From contig JAGGXW010000038.1 in assembly GCA_021162815.1 (NCBI GenBank), positions 1 to 36,073 of the forward strand: 36,073 nucleotides of DNA, written 5' to 3'. Position 1 is the stretch's first letter. The number at the start of each line of letters is the position of its first letter. The position numbers were made by a program, and so were the translations under genes. The DNA is from Thermoplasmata archaeon (GTDB taxonomy: Archaea; Thermoplasmatota; E2; UBA202; JdFR-43). The notes below the pieces were generated by a model. That model ran no database searches. It was given only the letters and a program-made list of their open reading frames with translations, and had not been told where the DNA came from. Shown piece by piece: positions 1 to 8,933 of the stretch.

Positions 1-177
1 GGAGTATTTGGAGGATTGGAAAACAGGAGATTATTATTCACAAGATACAGGAAAAAATCAATGAGAATGAAACATATAATTGCCATGGCAATTGTTCATA
101 ATATAAACACTTACATGGCAATTTCCTTATTCATTCTGATTTATTCGACAAACCCTCCCGTGACAGAAAATTTTTAA
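1..177 (+). mobile_element. 3' end of an insertion sequence: C-terminal fragment of a DDE-type transposase, with the right terminal inverted repeat at about 144-155
   Basis: Open frame from base 1: GVFGGLENRRLLFTRYRKKSMRMKHIIAMAIVHNINTYMAISLFILIYSTNPPVTENF*. The GGLENR...RYRKK...MAIVHNI pattern resembles DDE transposase C-termini. TTCGACAAACCC (144-155) is the exact reverse complement of GGGTTTGTCGAA at 35934-35945. Confidence 0.7.
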
Positions 178-198
178 ATAAAAAAATTTTTTGAGATT

Positions 199-1371
199 AT
201 GAAGATAAAAACTCTTGCAGTTTCAATTATTTTTGCTACAATTTCATTTCATGTTTTTGCCTCTGGAGAGAATTTTGATGGAGCCGTAATGACACTGAAA
301 GACATAATTTATGTTGGCGGCTCCGGCGAAGGCAATTACACAAGCATCCAGGCTGCCATACATGATATATCCAAAAATGGCACGATAATCGTGTATCCTG
401 GTGTTTACAATGAAAATCTTTTCATTTACAAGCCTCTTATCCTGAAATCGAGAAATGGCTCAAGTTCCACCATAATTTCTTCATCTTTTGATGTGATAAA
501 GATATACGCCAATTATGTGAAAATAGATGGATTTACCATTGAAAATGGGCATGAGGCAGGTGTGCTGATAAGTGGAAAAAATTGCAATGTGGTCAATAGT
601 ATAATAAAGAATAACATCAAAGGAGTTTATATGGATGGCTGTTATAATGTAACACTGGTTAATAACACATTTGAGGATAATTTAAAGGTGGGAATTCATG
701 TAATGTATTCTTCAAATTTTGAATTGCTTGGAAACAAGGTTAAGAATAGCAATTATGGTATCCACATTTACCATTCTTCAAATGGAAGTGTATTGAATAA
801 TGAGGTCAGCAACGGGATAAATGGCGTTACCCTGGACAAAACGGAAAATGTAACAGTATCTGCAAACCGCGTTTCAAATACCCATGGAGGAATATTTCTT
901 TATGAATCCAGTAACATATCGGTGGTGAAAAATTTTCTCTATCATAACAATTACAGCATAAGCACGGCATACTCATCCAATAATACAATTTTAAAGAACA
1001 GAATTGTTTATGGAATGGTAAGTGGCATCTATCTTGATCAATCCGATAACAATACGATAAGAGGAAACATGGTTGTTAGAGGAAAAGGATATGGTATCGT
1101 TCTTTCATTCTCCAACAACAATGACCTGGAAAGAAATCTGGTATTCTACAATAAAAATTATGGGATAGATGTCTCCCATTCAAAAAATAATACGGTAAAA
1201 ATGAATATTGCCCTCTTCAATGGATGTGGTTTTTACCTTAAGAATGCAGATAATAATACAATTTCATTCAATGTTGGATTATTCAACGGAATTGATCTGA
1301 AAATGTACTGCTCACCTGACAATTATTTCATGATGAATATATTTTTAACACGCTCTCAATCTGCTGTTTGA
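199..1371 (+). CDS. Secreted parallel beta-helix repeat protein (NosD-like)
   Basis: N-terminal signal peptide (MKIKTLAVSIIFATISFHVFA) followed by many ~22-24 aa repeats of the type NNTIxxNxxxxNxxGIxLxxSxN. AT-rich promoter (TTTTTAAAT) about 25 nt upstream. Confidence 0.85.
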   Translation: MKIKTLAVSIIFATISFHVFASGENFDGAVMTLKDIIYVGGSGEGNYTSIQAAIHDISKNGTIIVYPGVYNENLFIYKPLILKSRNGSSSTIISSSFDVIKIYANYVKIDGFTIENGHEAGVLISGKNCNVVNSIIKNNIKGVYMDGCYNVTLVNNTFEDNLKVGIHVMYSSNFELLGNKVKNSNYGIHIYHSSNGSVLNNEVSNGINGVTLDKTENVTVSANRVSNTHGGIFLYESSNISVVKNFLYHNNYSISTAYSSNNTILKNRIVYGMVSGIYLDQSDNNTIRGNMVVRGKGYGIVLSFSNNNDLERNLVFYNKNYGIDVSHSKNNTVKMNIALFNGCGFYLKNADNNTISFNVGLFNGIDLKMYCSPDNYFMMNIFLTRSQSAV

Positions 1372-1495
1372 ACTGCAACCAATTAATTCAAATAAGGGAG
1401 AACCAGTAGCAAATGCTGTGTAAAAAGATTTAAAGGCAAAATGAGATATGAAAAATAGGGGTCGTTTTTGTAGAGCAATTTTACTTACAGTTAAC

Positions 1496-1609
1496 GAGTT
1501 TATCGAAAAAATGATGAAATTTAAATTTCCGTCCCTGCGGGGATATAGAGGAAGGAAATTTAAATATCCCGAACTTTTTTCATATCCATTTATTTTTTCA
1601 TTGACAAGC
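1496..1609 (+). repeat. Degenerate solo copy of the IS 5' end, possibly a MITE
   Basis: GAGTTTATCGAAAAAATGATGAAATTTAAATTTCC...GGGGATATAG aligns with the IS start at 35934 (GGGTTTGTCGAAAAAATGATGAAATTTAAATTCCC...GGGGATATAG), about 11 differences in ~62 nt. 12-bp inverted repeat ATTTAAATTTCC (1519-1530)/GGAAATTTAAAT (1554-1565). Possible degenerate right end TTTTTTCATTGACAAGC ending at 1609. Confidence 0.6.
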
Positions 1610-1648
1610 AAAAATATTAAAAGGGTTATCTAATGCTGGAATGATAAC

Positions 1649-2044
1649 ATGGTGGAATTTAAAGTGGTGGTTAGTGATGGGCCAAAATCATGGCAGATAG
1701 TGGTGGATGGACACCATGCCAACTCACTGGTGGGCAAGAAGATAGGAGATGAGGTTGACGGTATATTCGTCTCCCTTCCGGGATATAAACTTCAGATAAC
1801 GGGAGGCGTGGATAGAGATGGCTTCGTGATGAGAAAGGATATACCGGGTATAACAAGAAAGAAGATACTTACCGCAAGGAGCACTGGCTTTAAACCAAAG
1901 GACAAGGGAGTGAGGAAAAGAATAACTGTGGCCGGCAACACCATCAGCCTTAATATTGCCCAGATAAATATGAAGGTTATAAAGAAGGGAGCCAAGCCGG
2001 TGGAGGAGCTGCTGAAGGCGGCGGGCAAACTGGAGGAGAAATGA
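1649..2044 (+). CDS. rps6e: 30S ribosomal protein S6e
   Basis: Typical archaeal S6e sequence (DGPKSWQ...[10 protein letters not shown]...[21 protein letters not shown]) directly followed by aIF2-gamma. Confidence 0.95.
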   Translation: MVEFKVVVSDGPKSWQIVVDGHHANSLVGKKIGDEVDGIFVSLPGYKLQITGGVDRDGFVMRKDIPGITRKKILTARSTGFKPKDKGVRKRITVAGNTISLNIAQINMKVIKKGAKPVEELLKAAGKLEEK

Positions 2045-3258
2045 GTCAGCCTGAGGTTAATATAGGCATGGTGGGCCATGTTGACCATGGTAAGACCACA
2101 TTAACTCAGGCTTTAACGGGCAAATGGACAGATGAGCATTCTGAAGAGTTGAAGAGAGGTATATCAATAAAACTTGGTTATGCGGATGCAGTTTTCTATA
2201 AATGTCCAAACTGCCCTGAGCCGAGATGTTATTCAACAAAGCCTGTATGTCCTTATTGCGGGGCGGAGACGCAGCCATTGAGGAAGGTTTCATTTGTTGA
2301 CGCTCCAGGTCATGAAACGCTCATGGCTGTTGTTCTTTCAGGGGCTGCAATAATGGATGGAGCATTACTCCTCATAGCTGCCAATGAGCCATGTCCACAG
2401 CCCCAGACAGAGGAGCATCTCATGGCGCTGGATATTGTGGGGGCAAAGAACATAATAATTGTTCAGAATAAGATTGACCTTGTAACACCTGAGGAGGCAA
2501 AGAAGAATTATGAGCAGATTCTTGATTTTGTTGAGGGAACAGTTGCAGAAGGAGCTCCAATAATACCTGTTTCAGCCCATCATGAAACCAATCTTGATGT
2601 TCTGATAATGGCAATAGAGGAGAATATTCCAACTCCAAAGAGGGATAAGAGCAAGAATCCAATAATGTATACAGCCAGAAGTTTCGATATAAATAAGCCC
2701 GGCACTCCTCCCGAAAAACTGAGAGGGGGTGTGATAGGTGGTTCAATAAAGCAGGGCGTGCTGAGAGTTGGAGATAAGATAGAGATAAGGCCGGGAAGAA
2801 TGCTCGAGGAACATGGCAAGGAGAAATATGAATCAATATTCACTGAAATTACTTCAATCGTCACCGGTGGAGAGTCTGTTGAGGAAGCCGGGCCCGGTGG
2901 CTTGATAGGAATTGAAACATATCTTGATCCCGGTTTAACCAAGGCAGACAGACTGGCGGGAAAGGTTGTTGGGCTTGAAGGTAAACTGCCATCTATCTTT
3001 TACGAACTTCAGCTGGATATTCACATGCTTGAGAGGGTTGTTGAAAAGGATAAAAATGCAGGAAATATAAAGCCAAATGAACCCATAATGCTGAGCGTTG
3101 GTACAGCTACAACCCTCGGTTTTGTAAAAACAATAAAGAAAGATTATATGGAGGTGAAGTTAAAAATACCCGTATGCGCTGAGGAGGGACAGCGCGTTGT
3201 CATATCCAGAAATATAGGCAGGAGATGGCGCCTTGTGGGATATGGAGAGATAAAATGA
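2041..3258 (+). CDS. eif2g: Translation initiation factor aIF2 subunit gamma
   Basis: G1 [20 protein letters not shown], zinc-knuckle cysteines [11 protein letters not shown]...CPYCG. Confidence 0.96.
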   Translation: MSQPEVNIGMVGHVDHGKTTLTQALTGKWTDEHSEELKRGISIKLGYADAVFYKCPNCPEPRCYSTKPVCPYCGAETQPLRKVSFVDAPGHETLMAVVLSGAAIMDGALLLIAANEPCPQPQTEEHLMALDIVGAKNIIIVQNKIDLVTPEEAKKNYEQILDFVEGTVAEGAPIIPVSAHHETNLDVLIMAIEENIPTPKRDKSKNPIMYTARSFDINKPGTPPEKLRGGVIGGSIKQGVLRVGDKIEIRPGRMLEEHGKEKYESIFTEITSIVTGGESVEEAGPGGLIGIETYLDPGLTKADRLAGKVVGLEGKLPSIFYELQLDIHMLERVVEKDKNAGNIKPNEPIMLSVGTATTLGFVKTIKKDYMEVKLKIPVCAEEGQRVVISRNIGRRWRLVGYGEIK

Positions 3259-3638
3259 AGAATGTCGTTCTGGACACAAATGCTCTAATGATTCCATATC
3301 AGTTTGGCATAAATGTTGAAAAGGAGCTGAGCAGGCTCCTTGGAATATGCAGAATAATTGTCCCAAAAAGCATAGTGGAGGAGATGGAGAGAATAACGGA
3401 GAGGGGAGGAAGCGAGGCAAGGGCGGCTCAGCTTGGATTGAGCATAGTCAAGAAGAAGAACTACAGGGTTGTTGAAACAGAGGCAAGAGGAGATGATGCG
3501 GTTCTTGAGGCAGCCCTCAAAATGGATGCCGTTGTTGTTACCAATGATAAGGAGCTTAAGAACAGGGCGGCTGAACTTGGATTATCTGTTGTTTACATGA
3601 GAGGGGAAAATAAGCTTGAGATGATGGGTGAACCATGA
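3255..3638 (+). CDS. PIN-domain protein (FCF1/VapC9-like archaeal ribonuclease)
   Basis: VLDTNALM at the N-terminus, conserved [13 protein letters not shown] overlap with the aIF2-gamma stop. Confidence 0.85.
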   Translation: MKNVVLDTNALMIPYQFGINVEKELSRLLGICRIIVPKSIVEEMERITERGGSEARAAQLGLSIVKKKNYRVVETEARGDDAVLEAALKMDAVVVTNDKELKNRAAELGLSVVYMRGENKLEMMGEP

Positions 3639-4015
3639 AGTATGGAGAGAAAGCAATAAAGAATGCAAAGCTGGAGGCATGGGAAAATCCATATAAGGAC
3701 AGAGATTATGAAATTGAACTCACATTCTCTGAATTCACCTCTCTGTGCCCCCGCTCCGGCTATCCGGATTTTGCCACAATAAGGATAAGGTATGTTCCTG
3801 ATGAATACATTGTTGAACTCAAGTCATTGAAGCTTTATCTGAACTCATTCAGGGATAAGTACATAACACATGAGGAGGCAACAAATAAAATTCATGATGA
3901 TTTGAAGAATCTGTTAAAGCCGAGATATATAGAGGTTGTGGGAGAGTTTAATATAAGAGGGGGAATAAAAACCGTTGTCAGTGTTAAAAGCGGAATGAAG
4001 AGTGATGAAAGCTAA
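3635..4015 (+). CDS. queF: QueF-family protein (preQ0 reductase or QueF-like amidinotransferase)
   Basis: Catalytic motif [10 protein letters not shown] and ELKSLKLY matching the QueF motif E(S/L)K(S/A)hK(L/Y)(Y/F/W). Confidence 0.88.
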   Translation: MKYGEKAIKNAKLEAWENPYKDRDYEIELTFSEFTSLCPRSGYPDFATIRIRYVPDEYIVELKSLKLYLNSFRDKYITHEEATNKIHDDLKNLLKPRYIEVVGEFNIRGGIKTVVSVKSGMKSDES

Positions 4016-4075
4016 TCTGAATTGATAAATATAGGCAAGTTTTAAATATTGATAAAATCTTTTCTTTTGATTGAT

Positions 4076-4915
4076 ATGGAAGAGGTTCACGGAATTGAAG
4101 AGTTAAAGGAAAATTTTGATAAGGTACTTGAGGAAATAGACTCAATTGTTAAGGGTTCATATAGAGAAAAGGAGGCACTTGAAAAATTGAAAAAGCTGGT
4201 TTCGAGAGAGCATATAGAGAGACTCGAAGCCATGATGGAATCAATGAAGAAGAGGTTGCAGGAGACGGAGGATAGAGCCATAGCTGCATTGCAGGAGGCT
4301 GAGAGATATAAAGGAGAGCTGGAAAAGGAGCAGGTGAGACTTGAGAAATTATGGGATGCATATAAAAAGCAGGAGGATGACATATTTGATATAAAGCAGA
4401 GGGAGGAAGAACTCAAGGAGCAGATAAAGGCAAGAGAGGAAGAGATAGAGAAACTCAGAAAGGAAATAGAGGAAATGGAGGAGTTAAAGGATGACAGAGA
4501 AATGCTTGAGAGAACAAGGATGGAACTGGAGCAGGTGAGCAAGGAGGCGCAGGAACTCAGAATGGAGCTGGCAAGAGAGAAAGAGAAGAGGGCAACTTTG
4601 GAAAAGGAAGTGGAGGAGCTGAGAGAATACATTCCATACAAAAAGATGGTTGAGGAACTGGAGAAGAAGGTAAAGGAGCTGGAGCCTTACAGGGCATATG
4701 AAAAATACAAGGAAGAGTACGCAGAGATGGAAAAACTGTACAAGAAGGAGCAGGAGAGACTTGCCAAACTTTACAAACTTTATGAGGAGACAAAGAATGA
4801 GCTTGATGAGGCAAAAGAGAAGCTGGAGAAATGGCAGAGATGGTTCGATGAGAACAGGGAGTTTTTAGAAATGGCAATGAAACTTTCAACAAATCTCAAG
4901 ATGCCCGAGATTTAA
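4076..4915 (+). CDS. Long coiled-coil protein of unknown function
   Basis: Heptad-rich E/K/L sequence through almost the whole length. Preferred ATG at 4076. Confidence 0.8.
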   Translation: MEEVHGIEELKENFDKVLEEIDSIVKGSYREKEALEKLKKLVSREHIERLEAMMESMKKRLQETEDRAIAALQEAERYKGELEKEQVRLEKLWDAYKKQEDDIFDIKQREEELKEQIKAREEEIEKLRKEIEEMEELKDDREMLERTRMELEQVSKEAQELRMELAREKEKRATLEKEVEELREYIPYKKMVEELEKKVKELEPYRAYEKYKEEYAEMEKLYKKEQERLAKLYKLYEETKNELDEAKEKLEKWQRWFDENREFLEMAMKLSTNLKMPEI

Positions 4916-5676
4916 TTTCTTTCTAAATCCTCCCCCCCATAAAATATGTGCTGAATCATGGAATATAAATCTTCCATTCCCTCCCATGTTTCCGATGATA
5001 CAGGAATCAGATTTGTCAGCGCTTTCGTTTCCTTTATCACATTTATCATTCCCTCGCTGAGCTGGTAGAAAAGAGTTGGATTTTTTATCATCAAATCTTC
5101 ATGGAGCACGTCAGGATTTTCTCCCCATTCCAGTATCATTTTCAGGGCAGAGGGGTCCACAATATCCTTCTTTGTGAGAACATTTATCAATGGCAGATTC
5201 AGCCTGAACTGGGTTGTGGCGGAGAGCATGAGCTGGGATACAAATGATGCGGGAGTTGTGGCCATTGAAGGGTCCATGAGGTAGAATAATATGGAATTCT
5301 CCCTCCCCAGCTCGTCAATAATAACCTTTCCAGTACTCCTGAAAACAAACAGTTCAAGCTGTCCTGGTGTATCAAATATGAGATAATCGGCCCTGTATTC
5401 TCCAATCCTCTCCTCCAGTGTTTTAATATTCAACGCCAGCATGTCCGCCGCCAGCACCTGCGCCCCGTTGGGACCGAGTTCATAGTCCTTCATTATCTCA
5501 TCTATGGATATCCATTCTCTCACATCTACCTCTGGCTCGTAGGGAAGAGTTACAACACCTGGATCAAGATTTATTGCTATGGAATCATATCCCTGGCGGT
5601 GGCACCATTCATTGAATGCGTGGGTGAGATATGTTTTTCCAGAGCCTGCTGTGCCAACTATGTATATGTGAATCAT
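4912..5676 (-). CDS. GPN-loop GTPase (XAB1/Gpn family)
   Basis: P-loop GTAGSGKT, diagnostic GPN motif (LGPNGA), DTPGQLELF, TKKD. Confidence 0.95.
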   Translation of the reverse strand: MIHIYIVGTAGSGKTYLTHAFNEWCHRQGYDSIAINLDPGVVTLPYEPEVDVREWISIDEIMKDYELGPNGAQVLAADMLALNIKTLEERIGEYRADYLIFDTPGQLELFVFRSTGKVIIDELGRENSILFYLMDPSMATTPASFVSQLMLSATTQFRLNLPLINVLTKKDIVDPSALKMILEWGENPDVLHEDLMIKNPTLFYQLSEGMINVIKETKALTNLIPVSSETWEGMEDLYSMIQHIFYGGEDLERN

Positions 5677-6998
5677 ATTCCTCTCAGCTCTTCCATATGC
5701 TTTATTCTTTTATCTATCAGCTCTTTCGTTCCTATATCATGCCTTATGAAGACATTTCCCTTTACATGCTTCAGCCCTTCCTCGCATATTCTCTCTGCCT
5801 CCTGCAATTCATTGGCTATTCCAACGATTGCAAGACTCCTTGATGTTGTTGTGTATATTTCCCCATTGACTTCATTCACGGATGCATAGAAAAGCACGGC
5901 TCCTGCATCCTTTATTGCCCTTTCATCCACCTCTATTTTTTCTCCTGCAGCAGGCTTTATTCCATAGCCAGATGGGACCACATACTTACATACCGTGCTT
6001 TTATTCTCAAAATCTATGCTTATGCCGTTCAAATCCCCATCTGCCATTCCACTGCATATTTCCACAAAACTTGTTTTCAGTGTGGTGAGGACATTCATGG
6101 CTTCTGGGTCACCAAATCTTGCGTTTATTTCCACAATTTTTGGTCCCTCAGCGGTGAGCATGAACTGGCCATATATAACACCTCTGTACTCTCTTCCTTC
6201 CATCCTCAGTGCATCTATAACACGTTGAAGTATTGTAGGTGCTGCCTCATAATCATCTGCTGTCAGGAATGGAAGCAATCCATCAGAGCAGGAATATGAG
6301 CCCATGCCTCCTGTATTCGGTCCCTTATCATCAGGCAGCAATCTTTTATGGTCCTGAACAGCCGGCATGGGATATATTGATTTTCCATCACAGAATGCCT
6401 GGAGGGTGAACTCTTCTCCAACTATCTTTTCTTCTATGAGAACTCTATGTTTTCCTCCAATGCCTTTCTCTATGATTTCTCTTGCATACTCCACAGCCTC
6501 TTCAATGCTATTGAAGTGATCTCCAGCCACCTTGACTCCTTTACCTCCTGTCAATCCAATGGGCTTTATTGCAACCTCTCCATCAAGCATCTCTATGTAT
6601 TCTCTTGCAAGCTCTATATCCGAGAAAGCCCTGCTTTTCACACTTCCCTTTATATTATGTTTCTCCATTAACAAGCGCATGAATTCCTTGTTTGTTTCTA
6701 TTTCCGCCGCCGCCCTGGTGGGAGATGCCACCTTTATTTCATGCTTCAGCAGTTCATCTGTCAATCCTGCTTCCTCTGGTGCTTCAGGACCTATTATGGC
6801 GAGTTCAATGCCCTTGTTTCTTGCATACTCTGCCACCTTTTCCACATCTGTTTCATCGTGCAGGAGGTAATCGGATGCAAGCCTCTTTATGCCGGGATTC
6901 AGGTTTTTCATGACGGAGTATATCTCCACATCATCCTTCGATAATGCATGCACAATTGCATGCTCTCTTGCTCCTCCCCCAACAACAAGAATTTTCAT
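5673..6998 (-). CDS. purD: Phosphoribosylamine-glycine ligase
   Basis: MKILVVGGGAREHAI, GGKGVKV, INARFGDPEAM. ATGA overlap with the GPN gene. Confidence 0.95.
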   Translation of the reverse strand: MKILVVGGGAREHAIVHALSKDDVEIYSVMKNLNPGIKRLASDYLLHDETDVEKVAEYARNKGIELAIIGPEAPEEAGLTDELLKHEIKVASPTRAAAEIETNKEFMRLLMEKHNIKGSVKSRAFSDIELAREYIEMLDGEVAIKPIGLTGGKGVKVAGDHFNSIEEAVEYAREIIEKGIGGKHRVLIEEKIVGEEFTLQAFCDGKSIYPMPAVQDHKRLLPDDKGPNTGGMGSYSCSDGLLPFLTADDYEAAPTILQRVIDALRMEGREYRGVIYGQFMLTAEGPKIVEINARFGDPEAMNVLTTLKTSFVEICSGMADGDLNGISIDFENKSTVCKYVVPSGYGIKPAAGEKIEVDERAIKDAGAVLFYASVNEVNGEIYTTTSRSLAIVGIANELQEAERICEEGLKHVKGNVFIRHDIGTKELIDKRIKHMEELRGI

Positions 6999-7102
6999 TA
7001 AAAAGTAATACGCGAGAAGTTTAAATTTTTGTTTATGGCAGAGGTCTATTCTTCCATCAATTTTTAAATGAAATCTTTTTTGTTTGGATGCCTGTGTTAG
7101 AA

Positions 7103-8149
7103 TTATTCATTTGGATTCATGTTATTTTTGGCATTCTTTATACCCTCCAAAAACGTATTTAGTTCATGCATTGTTTTGAAATATCCTTCACAACCTGACA
7201 TATCAGAAGGTGCAGTTTCGTAATATTTCCATTCCTTCCTGTTTTCAGGTAACCAAGATTCTACAATTTTTTCATCTATCCCAAAGTATTGTGCCATGCG
7301 AGGAACATAAATCTGGAATTTAAGCCCTTTATCTGAATCACTTTCACCGGGTAAAAGACTGAATACGCGTTTTCTACTACCTTCCAATATAACCTCAAAT
7401 GCAACAGAACTGCGTGTGGTTTGTCTTCCATCGAAATAATTTGGCAATTCTTCTAATAGCATTTCATATAATTCACTGACTCCTGCTCGTTCTGCCATCT
7501 CTCTCAATTCTTCATACGATAGTGGTGGTTTTCTTTTAGAGTGTGTTTTTGTTTGTGTCCTATATTCCACTTCCTTGGGTTCAATTAGGAATATCCTTGC
7601 TAAATACTCATTTTCATATTCATCAACAAAATAATGGAAAGTGATTGCATTTATGTTTACTCCATAAGTATCGGAAAGATAATTGATTATCCTTTCTGAG
7701 CTACTATCAACATCTGATGCCACAATCAGCATTTTATGATGTTCATTTAGTATGTCTGGTAAATCTTCATCAAATTTTCTTCTAAATGCCTCATCAAGCA
7801 GACCATTATTCCTGAGATATTCGTTTGCAATTTCTGTTATTTTTTCATTTGATAGATCCTTCACCCAAGATGCATAATCCAAAACTTGAGCAGTAATCTC
7901 TCTTGGTGTTTTGTCTCTTTTTAATTCAATGATGACCACATCTCCCATCCTATCCAAGCACAATATATCAATTACACCTCCAAAATCTGTTTCCACCTGT
8001 CTTCCAATTACAAGTAAATCATCAGAAACTATTGAAATATCTTTTGTAATCCACTCTTCAATTCGTTCTTCTAAATTTAGTTTTGATTTTTTAAGCTCTT
8101 TTAAATCATCTTTTTCAACAATTCTCCATATTCTCAAGTCTTCTGGCAT
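7103..8149 (-). CDS. DUF91/NucS-like PD-(D/E)xK nuclease domain protein
   Basis: N-terminal GVIDILCLDRMGDVVIIELKRDKTPREITAQVLDYASWVKDL fits the D...ExK core and Q motif of NucS/DUF91 nucleases. Unassigned C-terminal domain. Confidence 0.75.
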   Translation of the reverse strand: MPEDLRIWRIVEKDDLKELKKSKLNLEERIEEWITKDISIVSDDLLVIGRQVETDFGGVIDILCLDRMGDVVIIELKRDKTPREITAQVLDYASWVKDLSNEKITEIANEYLRNNGLLDEAFRRKFDEDLPDILNEHHKMLIVASDVDSSSERIINYLSDTYGVNINAITFHYFVDEYENEYLARIFLIEPKEVEYRTQTKTHSKRKPPLSYEELREMAERAGVSELYEMLLEELPNYFDGRQTTRSSVAFEVILEGSRKRVFSLLPGESDSDKGLKFQIYVPRMAQYFGIDEKIVESWLPENRKEWKYYETAPSDMSGCEGYFKTMHELNTFLEGIKNAKNNMNPNE

Positions 8150-8225
8150 TATCTTAGTAATACGAATTTAATTTATTTAGGTTTAGAATTTTTAATGAAA
8201 GCAACTTTTTAGCGTTCTTTACAAA

Positions 8226-8235
8226 CATATATATA
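8226..8235 (+). promoter_or_regulatory. Putative TATA box for the cold-shock protein gene
   Basis: catatatata about 30 nt upstream of ATG 8264. Confidence 0.45.
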
Positions 8236-8263
8236 CCATGGAGGGATGTAGAAGGGGATAAAT

Positions 8264-8464
8264 ATGGAAGGAACGGTTAAAAAGTGGATAAACAGAAAGG
8301 GATATGGTTTCATCGGAGTGGATGGAGAAAAGGATGTTTTTGTCCATTACTCTGATGTTAAGAAAGACGGTTTTGTGAGCCTTGAAATAGGGCAGAAGGT
8401 GAAGTTTGATCTGGTGGATACGGATAAGGGGCCAAGGGCCAAGAATGTCGAACCTGTGGAATGA
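8264..8464 (+). CDS. Cold-shock domain protein (CspA-like)
   Basis: [33 protein letters not shown]1/RNP2 motifs. Confidence 0.93.
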   Translation: MEGTVKKWINRKGYGFIGVDGEKDVFVHYSDVKKDGFVSLEIGQKVKFDLVDTDKGPRAKNVEPVE

Positions 8465-8907
8465 TTCTGTCAGATAGAGACATTAAGAAGGCCATTCTGG
8501 CAGGCGAGATAGGCATTACGCCTTTTTCCGAGAACAAGTTAACTCCAAATGGTTATGATCTCACCATAGATGAGATACTGATTGATGGGGAGAGGAAGAA
8601 GGAGGCAGTCATCCCGCCAATGAAATGGTTTGCTGTATCAACCTTAGAATACATAAAGTTGAAGAACCATGTTGCCCAGCTCTGGCTCCGCTCCTCCTAT
8701 GCAAGGAAGGGGGTCATGGCTTCATTCGGCAAGGTTGATGCAGGTTTTGAGGGGAATCTCACCATATCAGCATTCAATACCCGTAAGGAAATCCATCTCA
8801 TTGCTGGAGAGACATTCTGTCAGATTGTATTTGAGGAGTTAAAGTCTCCGCCTCTAAAACTCTACAATGGCAAATACAAGGGCCAGAGAGGAATTAAACT
8901 TGAGTAG
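8461..8907 (+). CDS. dcd: dCTP deaminase family protein
   Basis: [35 protein letters not shown] overlap with the Csp gene. Confidence 0.92.
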   Translation: MILSDRDIKKAILAGEIGITPFSENKLTPNGYDLTIDEILIDGERKKEAVIPPMKWFAVSTLEYIKLKNHVAQLWLRSSYARKGVMASFGKVDAGFEGNLTISAFNTRKEIHLIAGETFCQIVFEELKSPPLKLYNGKYKGQRGIKLE

Positions 8908-8933
8908 AAAATAAGGAAAAAAAGAGGAAGAGA

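Noticed and set aside
199-1371. DNA-level tandem repeat array in the beta-helix gene (possible CRISPR-like periodicity)
   Set aside because: Periodicity is at protein level (~22-24 aa coils) with poorly conserved nucleotides; no identical repeats with unique spacers.
1505-1520. ATGATGA as a C box of a C/D sRNA (also at 35949)
   Set aside because: No CTGA D box or C'/D' spacing follows in either copy; the shared IS terminal repeat explains the conservation better.
1448-1633. 61-aa plus ORF over the IS-like relic as a normal gene
   Set aside because: Most of it is explained by the IS 5' leader homology; no evidence for a standalone protein, though the MMKFKFPS segment is discussed as a finding.
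4003-4019. GTGATGA...CTGA as a C/D box sRNA
   Set aside because: Only about 8-10 nt between boxes, and it overlaps the queF 3' end.
4087-4641. 184-aa minus-strand ORF (Ser-rich)
   Set aside because: Antisense shadow of the coiled-coil gene: complement of Glu/Lys codons gives Ser/Phe-rich frames.
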